This document shows positions 1-8,775 of a stretch of 64,000 nt of DNA, piece after piece. This stretch comes from an uncultured Clostridia bacterium (GTDB taxonomy: Bacteria > Bacillota > Clostridia > Christensenellales > Borkfalkiaceae): the NCBI GenBank assembly GCA_947174415.1, contig CAMWIW010000003.1:1-64000 (forward strand). The letters run 5' to 3'. The notes below the pieces were generated by a model, which had not been told where the DNA came from, did no database searches, and saw only the letters and a list, made by a program, of their open reading frames with translations. The position numbers were made by a program, and so were the translations under genes. Each line of letters starts with the position of its first letter. Within the stretch, counting starts at the first letter, position 1.

Positions 1-60
1 TTTTTTTTTTTTTTTGCCCCCCCCCCCCCCTTCCCACACTTCCATTTGGGGGGCCCGCTT
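1..60. other. Homopolymer-rich contig-end sequence
   Basis: A run of 15 T, then G and about 16 C, then short T, C and G runs (six G followed by CCC). There is no coding signal, and the composition is unlike anything else in the window. It most likely marks an assembly edge or sequencing artefact rather than a biological element. Confidence 0.6.
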
Positions 61-100
61 TTTTGTTTAATAATACTATATTTAAAAATAATAATTTTTG

Positions 101-126
101 GCGGCGCGGGCAATTGCCCGCGCCGC
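101..126. terminator. 26-bp perfect palindrome after the DUF2207 gene
   Basis: GCGGCGCGGGCAA is followed directly by its exact reverse complement. It lies 38 bases beyond the stop codon of the minus-strand DUF2207 gene, so it is probably that operon's terminator. On the minus strand the stem is followed by CAAAAATTATTATTTTTA rather than a clean U-run, so termination may be imperfect. The same stem sequence recurs in the terminator near 60.05 kb. Confidence 0.55.
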
Positions 127-163
127 TTTGCGTTTGGCTTGTGAATTGCATTAAAAGCAACGC

Positions 164-2089
164 TTATCTGCCGCGGAAACCGCCACCGCCGTGTCCGCCG
201 CCTACGTGTCCGCCACCGCCGTGGAAACCGCCAAATCCGGACGACCCTGAGGACGAGGGGCGAGAAACCATATTGGAAGTCATATGGGACATCGATACGC
301 GCATAATCGAATTTAACACATAGAAATTCATAAGAGTTTGCGTCGTTGAGCAAGTTGCCCATTGAGGAGGCTGAACGGTGATATCCTTGAACTTGTTTTC
401 CCACTTGTCTGATACGCCCAAAATCTGAGCGTAAGGCAACACGTGATAGTAGAACTGCGGGTCGTCTTCAAGCATCTTTTCGAGTTGGTCTATTTCGGCA
501 AGTTCTATAAACTGCTTAAAGCCGACTATATCGTTGAGCTGCTCGGTGTATTTTTTCGTTCTGGTTATTATAATAACCGAAGATGCGACGGTCGCGCAGG
601 TTACCAAGCAAAGCAAAATTTTCGGAATAACTCCGATTATAAATGACGGCACGAGCAATGTATAAAACAGTGTCGTCAATGCGCTTATGCCTAACACGGC
701 GCAGATAAAACCTATCTTTGTGCCTTTCTTGGATTTGAATTTATTGTTTACAATACCCATAGAGAAAACGTAAACGAACATAAGGGGTACTAAGGCAATA
801 AAGGGTGCGATAACCAGATAGTGCAACGAAATTTGAGTAATGGCAAGAATTAACGGCGTAATGCCAAGCATTAATCCCGATACAAGAGCAATTATCCATG
901 AGAGAATAACGCTTTTTCTTTCGTAAAGTTCTTTCGTTTGTTCGTTGACCATTTTTGTAACTTTGTCAACGGTGCGGTAGAATTTGTATTTTAAAAGGCT
1001 CGGTTTTATAGCGTCCTGACCGTTAAATAACTCGGCAAACATTATCTGTTCGTAAGCGGGCGCGTCTTGCGGCAACGCCTTGACTATCCGAATAATGGAA
1101 GGGTCTTTCTGGTCGTCCAGATTTATCATTAAATACCCTTTATCCGCCCAGTAGAAAATCATTGAAGTTATATCTTCGGAATCGATTTTGCCGTCAATCA
1201 GCTTGCCCATTAAAAGGGGGTTCATTTTGTCGGGTGCTTCGAAGTTAACGACGGGAGTAATGGTGCGTTTATTAAAACAAAGGAATTTTAACGCAATTAC
1301 TAATAACAGAATTACAGCCACGACGATAATGAACCAATACGGGGTAATGTCGAAGTAAGTCGTCAGCGCGCCCTCTTCAAACGTAAGTTTAAATGTAACG
1401 CCTTCGTTGTATGCAAGCGGCTTGTTATTAAGCGTTAAAACCGTTCTTCCGTCCCCGTTTTGTGAAGTGGAAAAACTCTCTTCGGTTTCGCTTAAAACCT
1501 TTCCGACTACACATTTTCCGCTTAAATAACCGTCAGGAAGGATAAGCGTTACGGTTGCGCTTTTAATATCGCAATATGATTCTCTGTCCACGCCGATTGC
1601 GTTCAGATAGAGAATATTTGCGCCTTCTTGCGCTTTTGTAAGGCAGTAGTCGTAATTTATCAGATAAGTGTGGGTTTCGTTCGTCTTTTTAGTGTAATCG
1701 CCGATATCCACGGTTATATATTGGTTACTTGCATCGTCGTTTATTGAATCAACGTCAAAGTAAACCGTACGTTCAGTTCCGTTTACAAGTTCTGCAACCC
1801 TAACGTTTTTAACTATTTCGCCTGCATTTACCGGTATGCTTTTAACAAAACCCGTACTTTCTCTGCCTGTAAATGTTATTTCCAACTTTTCGGTAACACT
1901 GATTTCGCGGTTACTTTTAATATCGTACGTTACGTCGTAGTTTTCAAAGTAAAAAGAATATCTGTAAAGGTTTGGGTAAATTTCTGCGCTTGCGGTCTTT
2001 ACCGTGCCAAAGCCTACGGCAAGGCATAAAACCGTCAAAATAAGCATAACAAGCGCGATAAAATAAGGCTGTGATTTTAACTTTTTCAT
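164..2089 (-). CDS. DUF2207 family membrane protein with Gly/His-rich tail
   Basis: Predicted membrane protein of the DUF2207 (YciQ-like) family, 641 residues; biochemical role unknown. An N-terminal signal or anchor segment (residues about 10-34, ending TASAE) precedes an extracellular beta-rich region to about residue 245. A TM segment follows (WFIIVVAVILLLVIALKFL), then a cytoplasmic region with 'MIFYWADKGYLMINL', then a TM cluster around 400-510. The C-terminus is low complexity, SSSGSSGFGGFHGGGGH and onward, typical of this family. It is the last gene of a Nudix-lemA-DUF2207 unit and starts 57 bases after lemA. LemA and DUF2207 or TPM-type proteins are commonly neighbours, suggesting a shared envelope function; that is inference. 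Confidence 0.85.
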   Translation of the reverse strand: MKKLKSQPYFIALVMLILTVLCLAVGFGTVKTASAEIYPNLYRYSFYFENYDVTYDIKSNREISVTEKLEITFTGRESTGFVKSIPVNAGEIVKNVRVAELVNGTERTVYFDVDSINDDASNQYITVDIGDYTKKTNETHTYLINYDYCLTKAQEGANILYLNAIGVDRESYCDIKSATVTLILPDGYLSGKCVVGKVLSETEESFSTSQNGDGRTVLTLNNKPLAYNEGVTFKLTFEEGALTTYFDITPYWFIIVVAVILLLVIALKFLCFNKRTITPVVNFEAPDKMNPLLMGKLIDGKIDSEDITSMIFYWADKGYLMINLDDQKDPSIIRIVKALPQDAPAYEQIMFAELFNGQDAIKPSLLKYKFYRTVDKVTKMVNEQTKELYERKSVILSWIIALVSGLMLGITPLILAITQISLHYLVIAPFIALVPLMFVYVFSMGIVNNKFKSKKGTKIGFICAVLGISALTTLFYTLLVPSFIIGVIPKILLCLVTCATVASSVIIITRTKKYTEQLNDIVGFKQFIELAEIDQLEKMLEDDPQFYYHVLPYAQILGVSDKWENKFKDITVQPPQWATCSTTQTLMNFYVLNSIMRVSMSHMTSNMVSRPSSSGSSGFGGFHGGGGHVGGGHGGGGFRGR

Positions 2090-2146
2090 ATTATCCCTTT
2101 CACGAAGTAACGGCGCAACCGCGCCGTTACCGAAATAAAAATAATT

Positions 2147-2728
2147 TTAGAATTGTACTTTAACGTTCTGTCTTTCTTCGGGCGCGTCAACCGTGAAGTA
2201 ATCGCGCTGGCTCAATTTCATAGCTTTTGCAATTATGAGAGAGGGGAAGGATTTTATCTTTTTATTCAGTTCCCTTACGCATGCATTGTAATATTTTCTC
2301 GCTTGTACAAGCTCGTTTTCAATGTTTTTAAGTTGAGCTTGTAAATCAAGGAAGTTGGTGTTCGCTTTTAACTCGGGATAGTTTTCGGTAACCCTTCTGA
2401 ACCCTTGTAAAACGGTGGTCAATTCTCTGTCTGCCGCAATCTTTTCGCTTACGGTGGTTGCACTCATAGCCTGAGCGCGCGCTTGCGTTACCTTGGTAAA
2501 GGTTTCGCTTTCGTGTTTGGTATAGCCTTTAACCGTTTCGACAAGGTTGGGTATAAGGTCGTATCTCTTTTTCAGATACACGTCAATTGTGGAAAACGCA
2601 TCGTCTCCGTTTGCGCCTAAGCTTACGAATTTATTGTAAGTCGCAATCGCCCAAATAATGATAATCAGGACGAGGGCAACGGCAACGCCTATGCCAATCC
2701 AACCGCCGGTTTCAATAAGTAATTTCAT
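2147..2728 (-). CDS. lemA: LemA family protein
   Basis: LemA-family membrane protein, 193 residues. One N-terminal TM segment (about residues 9-28, IGVAVALVLIIIIWAIATYN) is followed by the family's helical domain, with the hallmark stretch 'YLKKRYDLIPNLVETVKGY' at about residues 52-70 and 'AYPEL'-like 'ENYPELKAN'. The usual topology is a short external N-terminus with a cytoplasmic helical bundle; function is not established. A good SD (GAGGT) sits 7 bases before the ATG. The gene starts 9 bases after the Nudix stop, so the two are cotranscribed. Confidence 0.9.
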   Translation of the reverse strand: MKLLIETGGWIGIGVAVALVLIIIIWAIATYNKFVSLGANGDDAFSTIDVYLKKRYDLIPNLVETVKGYTKHESETFTKVTQARAQAMSATTVSEKIAADRELTTVLQGFRRVTENYPELKANTNFLDLQAQLKNIENELVQARKYYNACVRELNKKIKSFPSLIIAKAMKLSQRDYFTVDAPEERQNVKVQF

Positions 2729-2737
2729 TTTTTTACC

Positions 2738-3232
2738 TCACTTAAAATTTTTAATTTCAGCCAAAGCGCTCTTTAAAAACGCTTCCGCAGTCGAGTCTTT
2801 TTTTATCGCTTCCAAAGCTGCGTCAAAGTCAAACCATTTAACTTCCTCAATTTCCTTTTCGTCAATTACAGGTTCGCCTTCCTCAGCCATCGATAGATAG
2901 CCAAGCATTAAAACGTTCTTCGGCTCGTGGTAGCGGGACGACATATATTTGTACTTAACGGTGTTGAGCTTCGTTTCTTCCTTAAACTCACGCGTTACGG
3001 CTTTTTCCGCAGTCTCGCCTTTTTTAACGTAACCCGCAAACAATATATAATCTTCTTGACCTTTGTGTTTAGCCAAAAGAATTTTATCTTTACTTCTGTT
3101 GGTAACAACCATACTTACGGCTGTTGCAAATTGCGCAAATCTGAACTGTCCGCAAGTTTTGCAATAGGGAACTAACCCCTCGCCGCTTGCAAACATAAGC
3201 GTTAATTTTTCTCCGCATTCCGTGCAAAACAT
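2738..3232 (-). CDS. Nudix hydrolase with N-terminal zinc ribbon (NudC-like)
   Basis: Likely nucleoside-diphosphate-linked pyrophosphohydrolase, 164 residues. Cys3-x2-Cys6 and Cys24-x2-Cys27 form a zinc ribbon as in NADH pyrophosphatases. The Nudix box runs from G67 (GYVKKGETAEKAVTREFKEE) with the REFKEE core intact; the conserved glycine near its end is Lys. The SQPWPFP motif typical of NudC is replaced by 'SSRYHEPKN', so NADH specificity is doubtful. It is first in the operon with lemA and DUF2207. An SD (AAGGAGGAA) precedes the start and a promoter lies about 45 bases upstream. Confidence 0.85.
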   Translation of the reverse strand: MFCTECGEKLTLMFASGEGLVPYCKTCGQFRFAQFATAVSMVVTNRSKDKILLAKHKGQEDYILFAGYVKKGETAEKAVTREFKEETKLNTVKYKYMSSRYHEPKNVLMLGYLSMAEEGEPVIDEKEIEEVKWFDFDAALEAIKKDSTAEAFLKSALAEIKNFK

Positions 3233-3276
3233 AATTTCCTCCTTATCGCGAATAAACGCATCTTATTCAATTAACT

Positions 3277-3305
3277 ATTATACAGCATTATTCCTGAATT
3301 TTCAA
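3277..3305 (-). promoter_or_regulatory. Sigma-A promoter for nudix-lemA-DUF2207
   Basis: On the minus strand TTGAAA, 17 bases, TATAAT. Placement and spacing are right for the minus-strand operon starting at 3232. Confidence 0.7.
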
Positions 3306-3332
3306 CAGGTTCACGCAAATTTAACAAATTTA

Positions 3333-3361
3333 TTGACTTTGTACTACCTATAATATATAAT
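3333..3361 (+). promoter_or_regulatory. Sigma-A promoter for the UDPGP gene
   Basis: TTGACT, 17 bases, TATAAT on the plus strand, followed by an AT-rich leader of about 48 bases and an AAGG ribosome site. It is back to back with the promoter of the minus-strand operon. Confidence 0.75.
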
Positions 3362-3415
3362 AAAAACATTAAATTTTAACAAACTTTTATAAAAATTTCA
3401 CCATAAGGTTTTAAT

Positions 3416-4630
3416 ATGGATTACGAAAGGGCAAAAATTTATTTGGAAGAGCGCGGGCAACAGCATCTTTTAAAATACTACGGCGAACTGTCCGAAGAGG
3501 AGAGGGCGCAACTTTTAAAGGATATTGAAAACACCAACTTTTCCATAATAAAAAAGCTTAATAAAACGCCTAAAAAAATAGGTAAAATAACGCCCGTAAA
3601 CGCCGTTACGGTTCAGGATATTAAGCGCCGCAGACTTCAATTCGAGAGTGTTGGACTTAATATGTTGCACGAAGGTAAGGTTGCCGCCGTGCTTCTTGCG
3701 GGCGGGCAAGGTTCGCGCCTCGGCTACGACGGTCCGAAAGGCACTTTCAATATTGGCGTTACGCGTGAGCTGTCTATATTCGAGCTTCAAATGAATAATA
3801 TCTTTTCCGTCGTTAAAAAGACGGGCAGATATTTCCATCTGTTCATTATGACCAGCGTGCAGAACAACGAAGAAACCGTACAGTTTTTTAAGGACCGTAA
3901 ATTCTTCGGCTATCCTAACGATTTAATTCACTTCTTCATTCAGGACGTCGCTCCGACTTGCGATTTTGACGGAAAGATATTCCTTGACAGAAAAAACCGA
4001 GTTTCGCTTGCGCCCAACGGTAACGGCGGGTGGTATTCGTCCCTTGTCAACAGTGGACTTGCGAGGGTAATGGAACACGAAAATATAGAGTGGCTCAACG
4101 TATACGGAGTTGACAACGTTTTACAGAAAATCTGCGACCCGTCGTTCATAGGCGCAACCGTTTTAAAGCAATGCCGTTGCGGCGCGAAAGTCGTTTCGAA
4201 AACGTGCCCCGAAGAAAAGGTCGGCGTAATGTGCAACGAGGACGGAAAGCCTACGGTTTTGGAATATTTCGAAATTCCAGAACATCTTAAAAGCAAAACA
4301 AGAAAGGGTGAGCTCGTTTACCGTTTCGGCGTAACGCTGAACTATCTGTTCAACGTGCACGATTTGAACCTTACACTCTCGGGCAGGCTGCCTTACCACC
4401 TTGCGGAAAAAGCTATTCCGCATATGGAGGACGGAGAGAGAGTAGTACCCAATCAGCCCTGCGGATATAAGCTCGAAACGCTTATCGTGGATATGGTTAA
4501 ATTTATGGACAGTTGTCTTGCCTACGAGGTCGAACGTGAAAAAGAGTTTGCGCCCGTAAAGAATTTATCGGGTACGGACAGCGTAGACACGGCAAGGGAA
4601 CTTCTCGCTAAAAACGGTATTACTTTATAG
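3416..4630 (+). CDS. UTP-dependent sugar-1-phosphate uridylyltransferase (UDPGP family)
   Basis: Nucleotidyltransferase of the eukaryote-like UDPGP/UAP family, 404 residues, forming a UDP-sugar (UDP-N-acetylhexosamine or UDP-glucose) from UTP and a sugar 1-phosphate. The nucleotide-binding signature LAGGQGSRLG is at residues 94-103, followed by GPKGTFNIG; 'GNGGWYSSL' is the second family motif. The helical N-terminus (residues 1-70) is typical. Sugar specificity cannot be read from sequence alone. It has its own promoter. The downstream protease gene starts 36 bases after the stop with its own SD. Confidence 0.85.
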   Translation: MDYERAKIYLEERGQQHLLKYYGELSEEERAQLLKDIENTNFSIIKKLNKTPKKIGKITPVNAVTVQDIKRRRLQFESVGLNMLHEGKVAAVLLAGGQGSRLGYDGPKGTFNIGVTRELSIFELQMNNIFSVVKKTGRYFHLFIMTSVQNNEETVQFFKDRKFFGYPNDLIHFFIQDVAPTCDFDGKIFLDRKNRVSLAPNGNGGWYSSLVNSGLARVMEHENIEWLNVYGVDNVLQKICDPSFIGATVLKQCRCGAKVVSKTCPEEKVGVMCNEDGKPTVLEYFEIPEHLKSKTRKGELVYRFGVTLNYLFNVHDLNLTLSGRLPYHLAEKAIPHMEDGERVVPNQPCGYKLETLIVDMVKFMDSCLAYEVEREKEFAPVKNLSGTDSVDTARELLAKNGITL

Positions 4631-4666
4631 CTTTTTAAAGATAATAAATATAAATTAAGGAAATTT

Positions 4667-6040
4667 ATGAAAAAATTTTTCGCAGTGATTGCGGCAACGT
4701 TTTTGTTTGCCACGGTTCTATTTTGCGGCTGCTCGCTCCCGTTCACAAACGGAGTTGACGGCAGGGACGGAAAGGACGGCACTAACGCTTCGGTTTACGA
4801 TTATTACGAATTTGCCAAAACTATTCCGGGCAATGAGAATATGACCAAGGAAGAATTTTTAGAAAAGTATCTTGGCTATTCTTCGTCTGAGATTGAAGAA
4901 GCGTTAAACTTGCAAGCAAGCATTAACCGTTCTATGCGCTCGGCTGTTGCAATCGCCGCACAGTTCAACGGCGGCGGTATTTCGCTCGGCTCGGGCGTAA
5001 TCGTAGATTTGGATAAGGAGAAAGGCGACGCTTACGTTCTTACGAACTGCCACGTCGTTTACAACGACGCAGCGTACGGTTCTCACTATGCGGGCACGGT
5101 TTATCTTTATCTTTACGGACAGGATACAGACTACAACGACGAAACAAACAGGTTTAATGCAACCGTTATAGGCGCGTCTATAACCTACGACGTCGCACTG
5201 TTAAAGGTTACGGGCAGCGAGCTTTTGAAAAACAGCGTGGCGGAGGCGGCGGAGTTCGCTACGGACGACGATATTTATCTCGGTGAGCAAGTTTATACCG
5301 TCGGCAATGCCGAAGGTTACGGAATTTCCGTAACGCGCGGAATTGTTTCGCGGGACAGAGAAGTTATTCCCATTAATATGTCTGAATTGAATTCAGGTTC
5401 GAGCAGGTATTTAAGATACTACACGGTTATGCGCACGGATGCGGCAATAAACGAGGGTAACTCGGGCGGTGCGCTTTTCAACGGCGAAGGTAAAATCGTT
5501 GCGCTTGTAAATTCCAAATCCTCCGATTCCGAGGACGCAAACGGTTTCATGATTGACGACGTTGACGGAATGAGCTACGCGATACCGGCAAGCACGGTAA
5601 AGCGTCTTTACCCTCTTATGAAAGAGAGTTACGAAAATAACGGCTTTAACTCTTCAAATCCGAAGCTGTCCCGTGCTCACTTCGTTGTAAAAGAGGACTT
5701 CACCAAATCAGTAATCGACGCAGGCAACTATACCAAAAATTTGGAAGTAACCGCCACGGGCAGCGCCGCAACTTGGAATTCGGAAAAGAATGTTTTGGTG
5801 TTTAACGAAAAAGTCAGCGTCCTCAAGGACTGTTACGGACTTAAAGCGGGTGATTTAATTACGCATATAAAGATTACTAACGGTGAAAATGTAGTAGAGG
5901 ACAGACCCGTAGACCGTCTTTACCATTTGCAGGATACTTTACTTTCGGCGCGTGAGGGATATTCGATAGAAATTACCGTCAAACGCGGCGGTGAAACGGT
6001 AACAGTTCCCACGCAGATAACTTTCTCGCAATTCGATTAA
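4667..6040 (+). CDS. HtrA-like serine protease lipoprotein with collagen-like spacer
   Basis: Exported trypsin-like (S1C/DegP type) serine protease, 457 residues. A signal peptide ends in LFCGC (lipidation probably at Cys22), followed by collagen-like GxY triplets (GVDGRDGKDG) and a helical linker. The catalytic triad is visible: His129 in TNCHVV, Asp175 in TYDVALLK, Ser266 in NEGNSGGAL. A C-terminal PDZ-like region includes 'GLKAGDLITHIKI'. The architecture suggests envelope protein quality control on the outer face of the membrane. The SD is AAGGAA. A strong hairpin follows the stop. Confidence 0.88.
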   Translation: MKKFFAVIAATFLFATVLFCGCSLPFTNGVDGRDGKDGTNASVYDYYEFAKTIPGNENMTKEEFLEKYLGYSSSEIEEALNLQASINRSMRSAVAIAAQFNGGGISLGSGVIVDLDKEKGDAYVLTNCHVVYNDAAYGSHYAGTVYLYLYGQDTDYNDETNRFNATVIGASITYDVALLKVTGSELLKNSVAEAAEFATDDDIYLGEQVYTVGNAEGYGISVTRGIVSRDREVIPINMSELNSGSSRYLRYYTVMRTDAAINEGNSGGALFNGEGKIVALVNSKSSDSEDANGFMIDDVDGMSYAIPASTVKRLYPLMKESYENNGFNSSNPKLSRAHFVVKEDFTKSVIDAGNYTKNLEVTATGSAATWNSEKNVLVFNEKVSVLKDCYGLKAGDLITHIKITNGENVVEDRPVDRLYHLQDTLLSAREGYSIEITVKRGGETVTVPTQITFSQFD

Positions 6041-6050
6041 TAAACTAAAA

Positions 6051-6078
6051 CCCCTCGGCAATTTGCCGAGGGGTATTT
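6051..6078. terminator. Bidirectional terminator between the protease gene and metA
   Basis: CCCCTCGGCAA and TTGCCGAGGGG form an 11-bp stem, with TATTTTTATT on the plus side and AGTTTTA-like sequence on the minus side. It serves two convergent genes. Confidence 0.85.
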
Positions 6079-7005
6079 TTATTCTGCGTCGATAGCGGTA
6101 ATATCGTAAGGCGTAACCTGATAGACGTAATAGTTAAGCCAATTTATGTAGAAGAGGTTTGCCGACGAAGTCCAGTTCATTTTGACTTCCGTCATATCCT
6201 TGTCCGCAAAATAGTTGGCGGGCGGCTTTATATCGAGCCCTGCGGCTTCGTCGCGCTCGTACTCGTTTTTCAGAGTGTATCTGTCGTATTCCATATGTCC
6301 CGTTACGAATACTTGTCTGTTGTCCGTACTCTTGATTATAGACGCGCCCGCCTTTTTGGAATAGGCGAGAATTTTCAGTCCGCTAATATGTAGAATGTCC
6401 TTTGCGTAAATAATCGTGTGCCGTGAGTGCGGCATATGGAATTCGTCCGAAATTCCCCGCATAAGCGGTTCGGCTACGCCGTCGCGTATGCGCTGATGCG
6501 CGAATATCCCGAAGCACTTTTCCTTTAAGGGGTGCTTTTTTATTCCGTAAAAATGGTAAAGCGCAGCTTGCGCGCCCCAGCAGATAAAAATGGTAGAAGT
6601 TACGTTGCTCTTCGTCCATTCGAAAATTTCTTCTAGCTCTTTCCAATAGGCGACCTTTTCAAACGGCATATTTTCAAGCGGTGCGCCCGTTATTATCATA
6701 CCGTCGAACTTCTGACCTTTTACTTCGTCAAACGTCTTGTAAAATCTGTCTAAATGGCTCTTATCAACGTGCGTAGACTTGTAGGAAGAGGTATTTATAA
6801 GCGTAACGTTTACTTGTAACGGCGAGTTGGAAAGCAGCCGCATAAACTGTGTTTCGGTAGTTTCTTTCGTCGGCATAAGGTTTAAAATCGCAATTTCGAT
6901 AGGTCGGATATTCTGCGCAACCGCCCGTTCCTTATCCATAACGAAAATTCTCTCGCCCGTCAAAATCTTGTATGCGGGTATGTCTTTGTCAATAACTATG
7001 GGCAT
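6079..7005 (-). CDS. metAA: Homoserine O-acetyltransferase (MetA family)
   Basis: Acylates homoserine for methionine synthesis; 308 residues, the normal MetA length. The catalytic Cys142 is in FICWGAQ, and the His of the catalytic dyad with the family glutamate is in 'VTGHMEYD'. Residue 111, which sets acyl-CoA choice in this family, is Glu (TGAPLE), the residue found in acetyl-CoA-specific enzymes; succinyl-specific E. coli MetA has Gly. The gene lies 4 bases after metY, whose enzyme uses O-acetylhomoserine, which supports acetyl specificity. The unit is secG-rnr-smpB-metY-metA. Confidence 0.92.
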   Translation of the reverse strand: MPIVIDKDIPAYKILTGERIFVMDKERAVAQNIRPIEIAILNLMPTKETTETQFMRLLSNSPLQVNVTLINTSSYKSTHVDKSHLDRFYKTFDEVKGQKFDGMIITGAPLENMPFEKVAYWKELEEIFEWTKSNVTSTIFICWGAQAALYHFYGIKKHPLKEKCFGIFAHQRIRDGVAEPLMRGISDEFHMPHSRHTIIYAKDILHISGLKILAYSKKAGASIIKSTDNRQVFVTGHMEYDRYTLKNEYERDEAAGLDIKPPANYFADKDMTEVKMNWTSSANLFYINWLNYYVYQVTPYDITAIDAE

Positions 7006-7009
7006 AACT

Positions 7010-8281
7010 TTAAACCTTTTTCAATGCTTGCTCTAAGTCGGCAATAATATCCTCGGGGTTCTCTATCCCGACCGAAAGCCTGACCAAATTGTGCGGAACG
7101 CCCGCAGCCTTCAAGTCCTCTTCCGAAAGCTGCCTGTGCGTTGTCGAAGCGGGGTGAAGAACACAGCTTCTTACGTCGGCAACGTGCGTTTCTTGCGTGA
7201 TAAGCTGCAACGCTTCCATAAACGTTGCGCACTTTTCAGCACTGCCCTTTATGCCGAAACTCAACATTCCTCCTTGTCCGTCAGGCATATACTTCATTGC
7301 AAGTTTATGGTACTTGTTGTCGGAAAGAGAAGGGTGGTTAATCCACTCGATTTTAGGGTGTCCGTTAAGATATGCGGCAACTTTTTTCGCATTTGAACTG
7401 TGTCTCTCCATTCTGAGCGCCAGCGTGTCGCAGCCTATGTAGGATATAAATCCGTTCTGCGGGCTCATAATCGCCCCGAAATCGCGTATCATCTGCGCGC
7501 GGCATTTCGTTCCGAAAGCAACGGGCAAGCTTGCGTAAATAAGTCCGTGGTAGCTTTCGTCGGGTTCGTTGAATGAAGGATAGCGTTTGTTTCCCTTAAA
7601 ATCAAAGTTTCCCAAATCCACGATAACTCCGCCCAACGCCGCCGCGTGCCCGTCGAGATATTTCGATGACGAGTGAATAACGAGGTTCGCGCCCCATTCT
7701 TTTGGACGGCAAAGTATAGGCGTTGCAAGGGTATTGTCAACGGCAAATAAAACGCCGTGTTTTTTCGCAATCTTCGCAATCTTTTCGAAATCCAAAACTA
7801 CGATAGAGGGGTTTGCAACCGTTTCGGTAAAAATCATTTTGGTTTTACCGTCAATAAGTTTCTCGATTTCTTCGGCTGTAGCGTCGGGGTCGAAAAATCT
7901 GCACTCTATCCCAAGCTTTGGTAAAGTGGTGGAAAACAGATTGTAAGTTCCGCCGTACACCGCGGAAGAGGACAAAATATTATCACCCGAGCCTGCAACC
8001 GTGAAAACGGCAAGGGAAGTGGCGGACATGCCCGAAGCGCAACCTATCGCGCAGACTCCGCCTTCGAGCGCGGCAACTTTTCCTTCGAACGCCGCAACCG
8101 TCGGGTTTGCAAGACGGGAATAAAAGTACCCGTCGCTTTTTAAATCGAAAAGGTCGGCCATTTCCTGCGTTTTGGGATAGAAATAGGTAGTGGATTGAGT
8201 TATGGGCGGTATTCTCGCCTCGCCCGATTTGGGCGAATACCCCGCCTGTACGCAAAGTGTGTCTAATTTATAGTTTTTCAT
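7010..8281 (-). CDS. metY: O-acetylhomoserine sulfhydrylase (PLP enzyme)
   Basis: Cys/Met-metabolism PLP enzyme of the O-acetylhomoserine aminocarboxypropyltransferase type, 423 residues from the ATG at 8281. The ORF-track start is 37 codons upstream and lies inside smpB; the chosen ATG has an AGAGG SD and is one base past the smpB stop. Family motifs: YSRLANPT near the N-terminus, GCASGMSAT for cofactor binding, and 'SSSKYLDGH' with the PLP lysine. It converts O-acetylhomoserine and sulfide to homocysteine. Its pairing with acetyl-type MetA gives the direct sulfhydrylation route. Confidence 0.92.
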   Translation of the reverse strand: MKNYKLDTLCVQAGYSPKSGEARIPPITQSTTYFYPKTQEMADLFDLKSDGYFYSRLANPTVAAFEGKVAALEGGVCAIGCASGMSATSLAVFTVAGSGDNILSSSAVYGGTYNLFSTTLPKLGIECRFFDPDATAEEIEKLIDGKTKMIFTETVANPSIVVLDFEKIAKIAKKHGVLFAVDNTLATPILCRPKEWGANLVIHSSSKYLDGHAAALGGVIVDLGNFDFKGNKRYPSFNEPDESYHGLIYASLPVAFGTKCRAQMIRDFGAIMSPQNGFISYIGCDTLALRMERHSSNAKKVAAYLNGHPKIEWINHPSLSDNKYHKLAMKYMPDGQGGMLSFGIKGSAEKCATFMEALQLITQETHVADVRSCVLHPASTTHRQLSEEDLKAAGVPHNLVRLSVGIENPEDIIADLEQALKKV

Positions 8282-8282
8282 T

Positions 8283-8735
8283 TTAACCTCTGTAATTCTT
8301 AATTTCTCTATCCAAAGCGCGCTTTTGGTCTCTTTCGGCAATGGTACGCTTTTTGTCGTAGTTTTGCTTGCCCTTGCAAAGCGCAATTTCAACCTTTACG
8401 AGCGCACCCGAAAAATACAGCGCAAGCGGAACGATAGTAAACCCCTTTTCGTTCACCTTTCCCGCAAGGCGCGCGATTTCGGCTTTGTGCATTAAAAGCT
8501 TTCTGTCCCTTTTGCTGTCCTTCGAAGAGAACGCTCCTGCCTTGTCATAAACGGGGATATGCAGATTTTTAAGCGTAAGCTCTCCGCCGCGCAGAAGGCA
8601 AAAGCTGTCCTTTAAATTGCAGTTGCCTTGCCTGAGCTGCTTAACTTCCGCGCCTTCCAAAACTATTCCCGCCTCGTATTTTTCCAGAACGAAATATTCG
8701 TAAAGGGCGTACTTGTTGTAAGCAATCTGTTGCAT
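8283..8735 (-). CDS. smpB: SsrA-binding protein SmpB
   Basis: tmRNA-binding protein needed for trans-translation, 150 residues. Recognisable SmpB features are the start 'NKYALYEYFVLEKYEAGI', 'LEGAEVKQLRQGNCNLKDS', and a basic C-terminal tail 'KKRTIAERDQKRALDREIK'. It sits immediately downstream of rnr, the usual Firmicutes order; RNase R and SmpB act together on stalled mRNAs. It is followed after one base by metY. Confidence 0.95.
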   Translation of the reverse strand: MQQIAYNKYALYEYFVLEKYEAGIVLEGAEVKQLRQGNCNLKDSFCLLRGGELTLKNLHIPVYDKAGAFSSKDSKRDRKLLMHKAEIARLAGKVNEKGFTIVPLALYFSGALVKVEIALCKGKQNYDKKRTIAERDQKRALDREIKNYRG

Positions 8736-8775
8736 AAATCAATTATACCTTCATAATCGTTAAATGGCAAATTTT

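Noticed and set aside
63-323. Plus-strand ORF rich in proline (PPPPCPPPTCPPPP)
   Set aside because: It is the antisense of the Gly/His-rich tail of the DUF2207 gene and the adjoining terminator; no SD or promoter.
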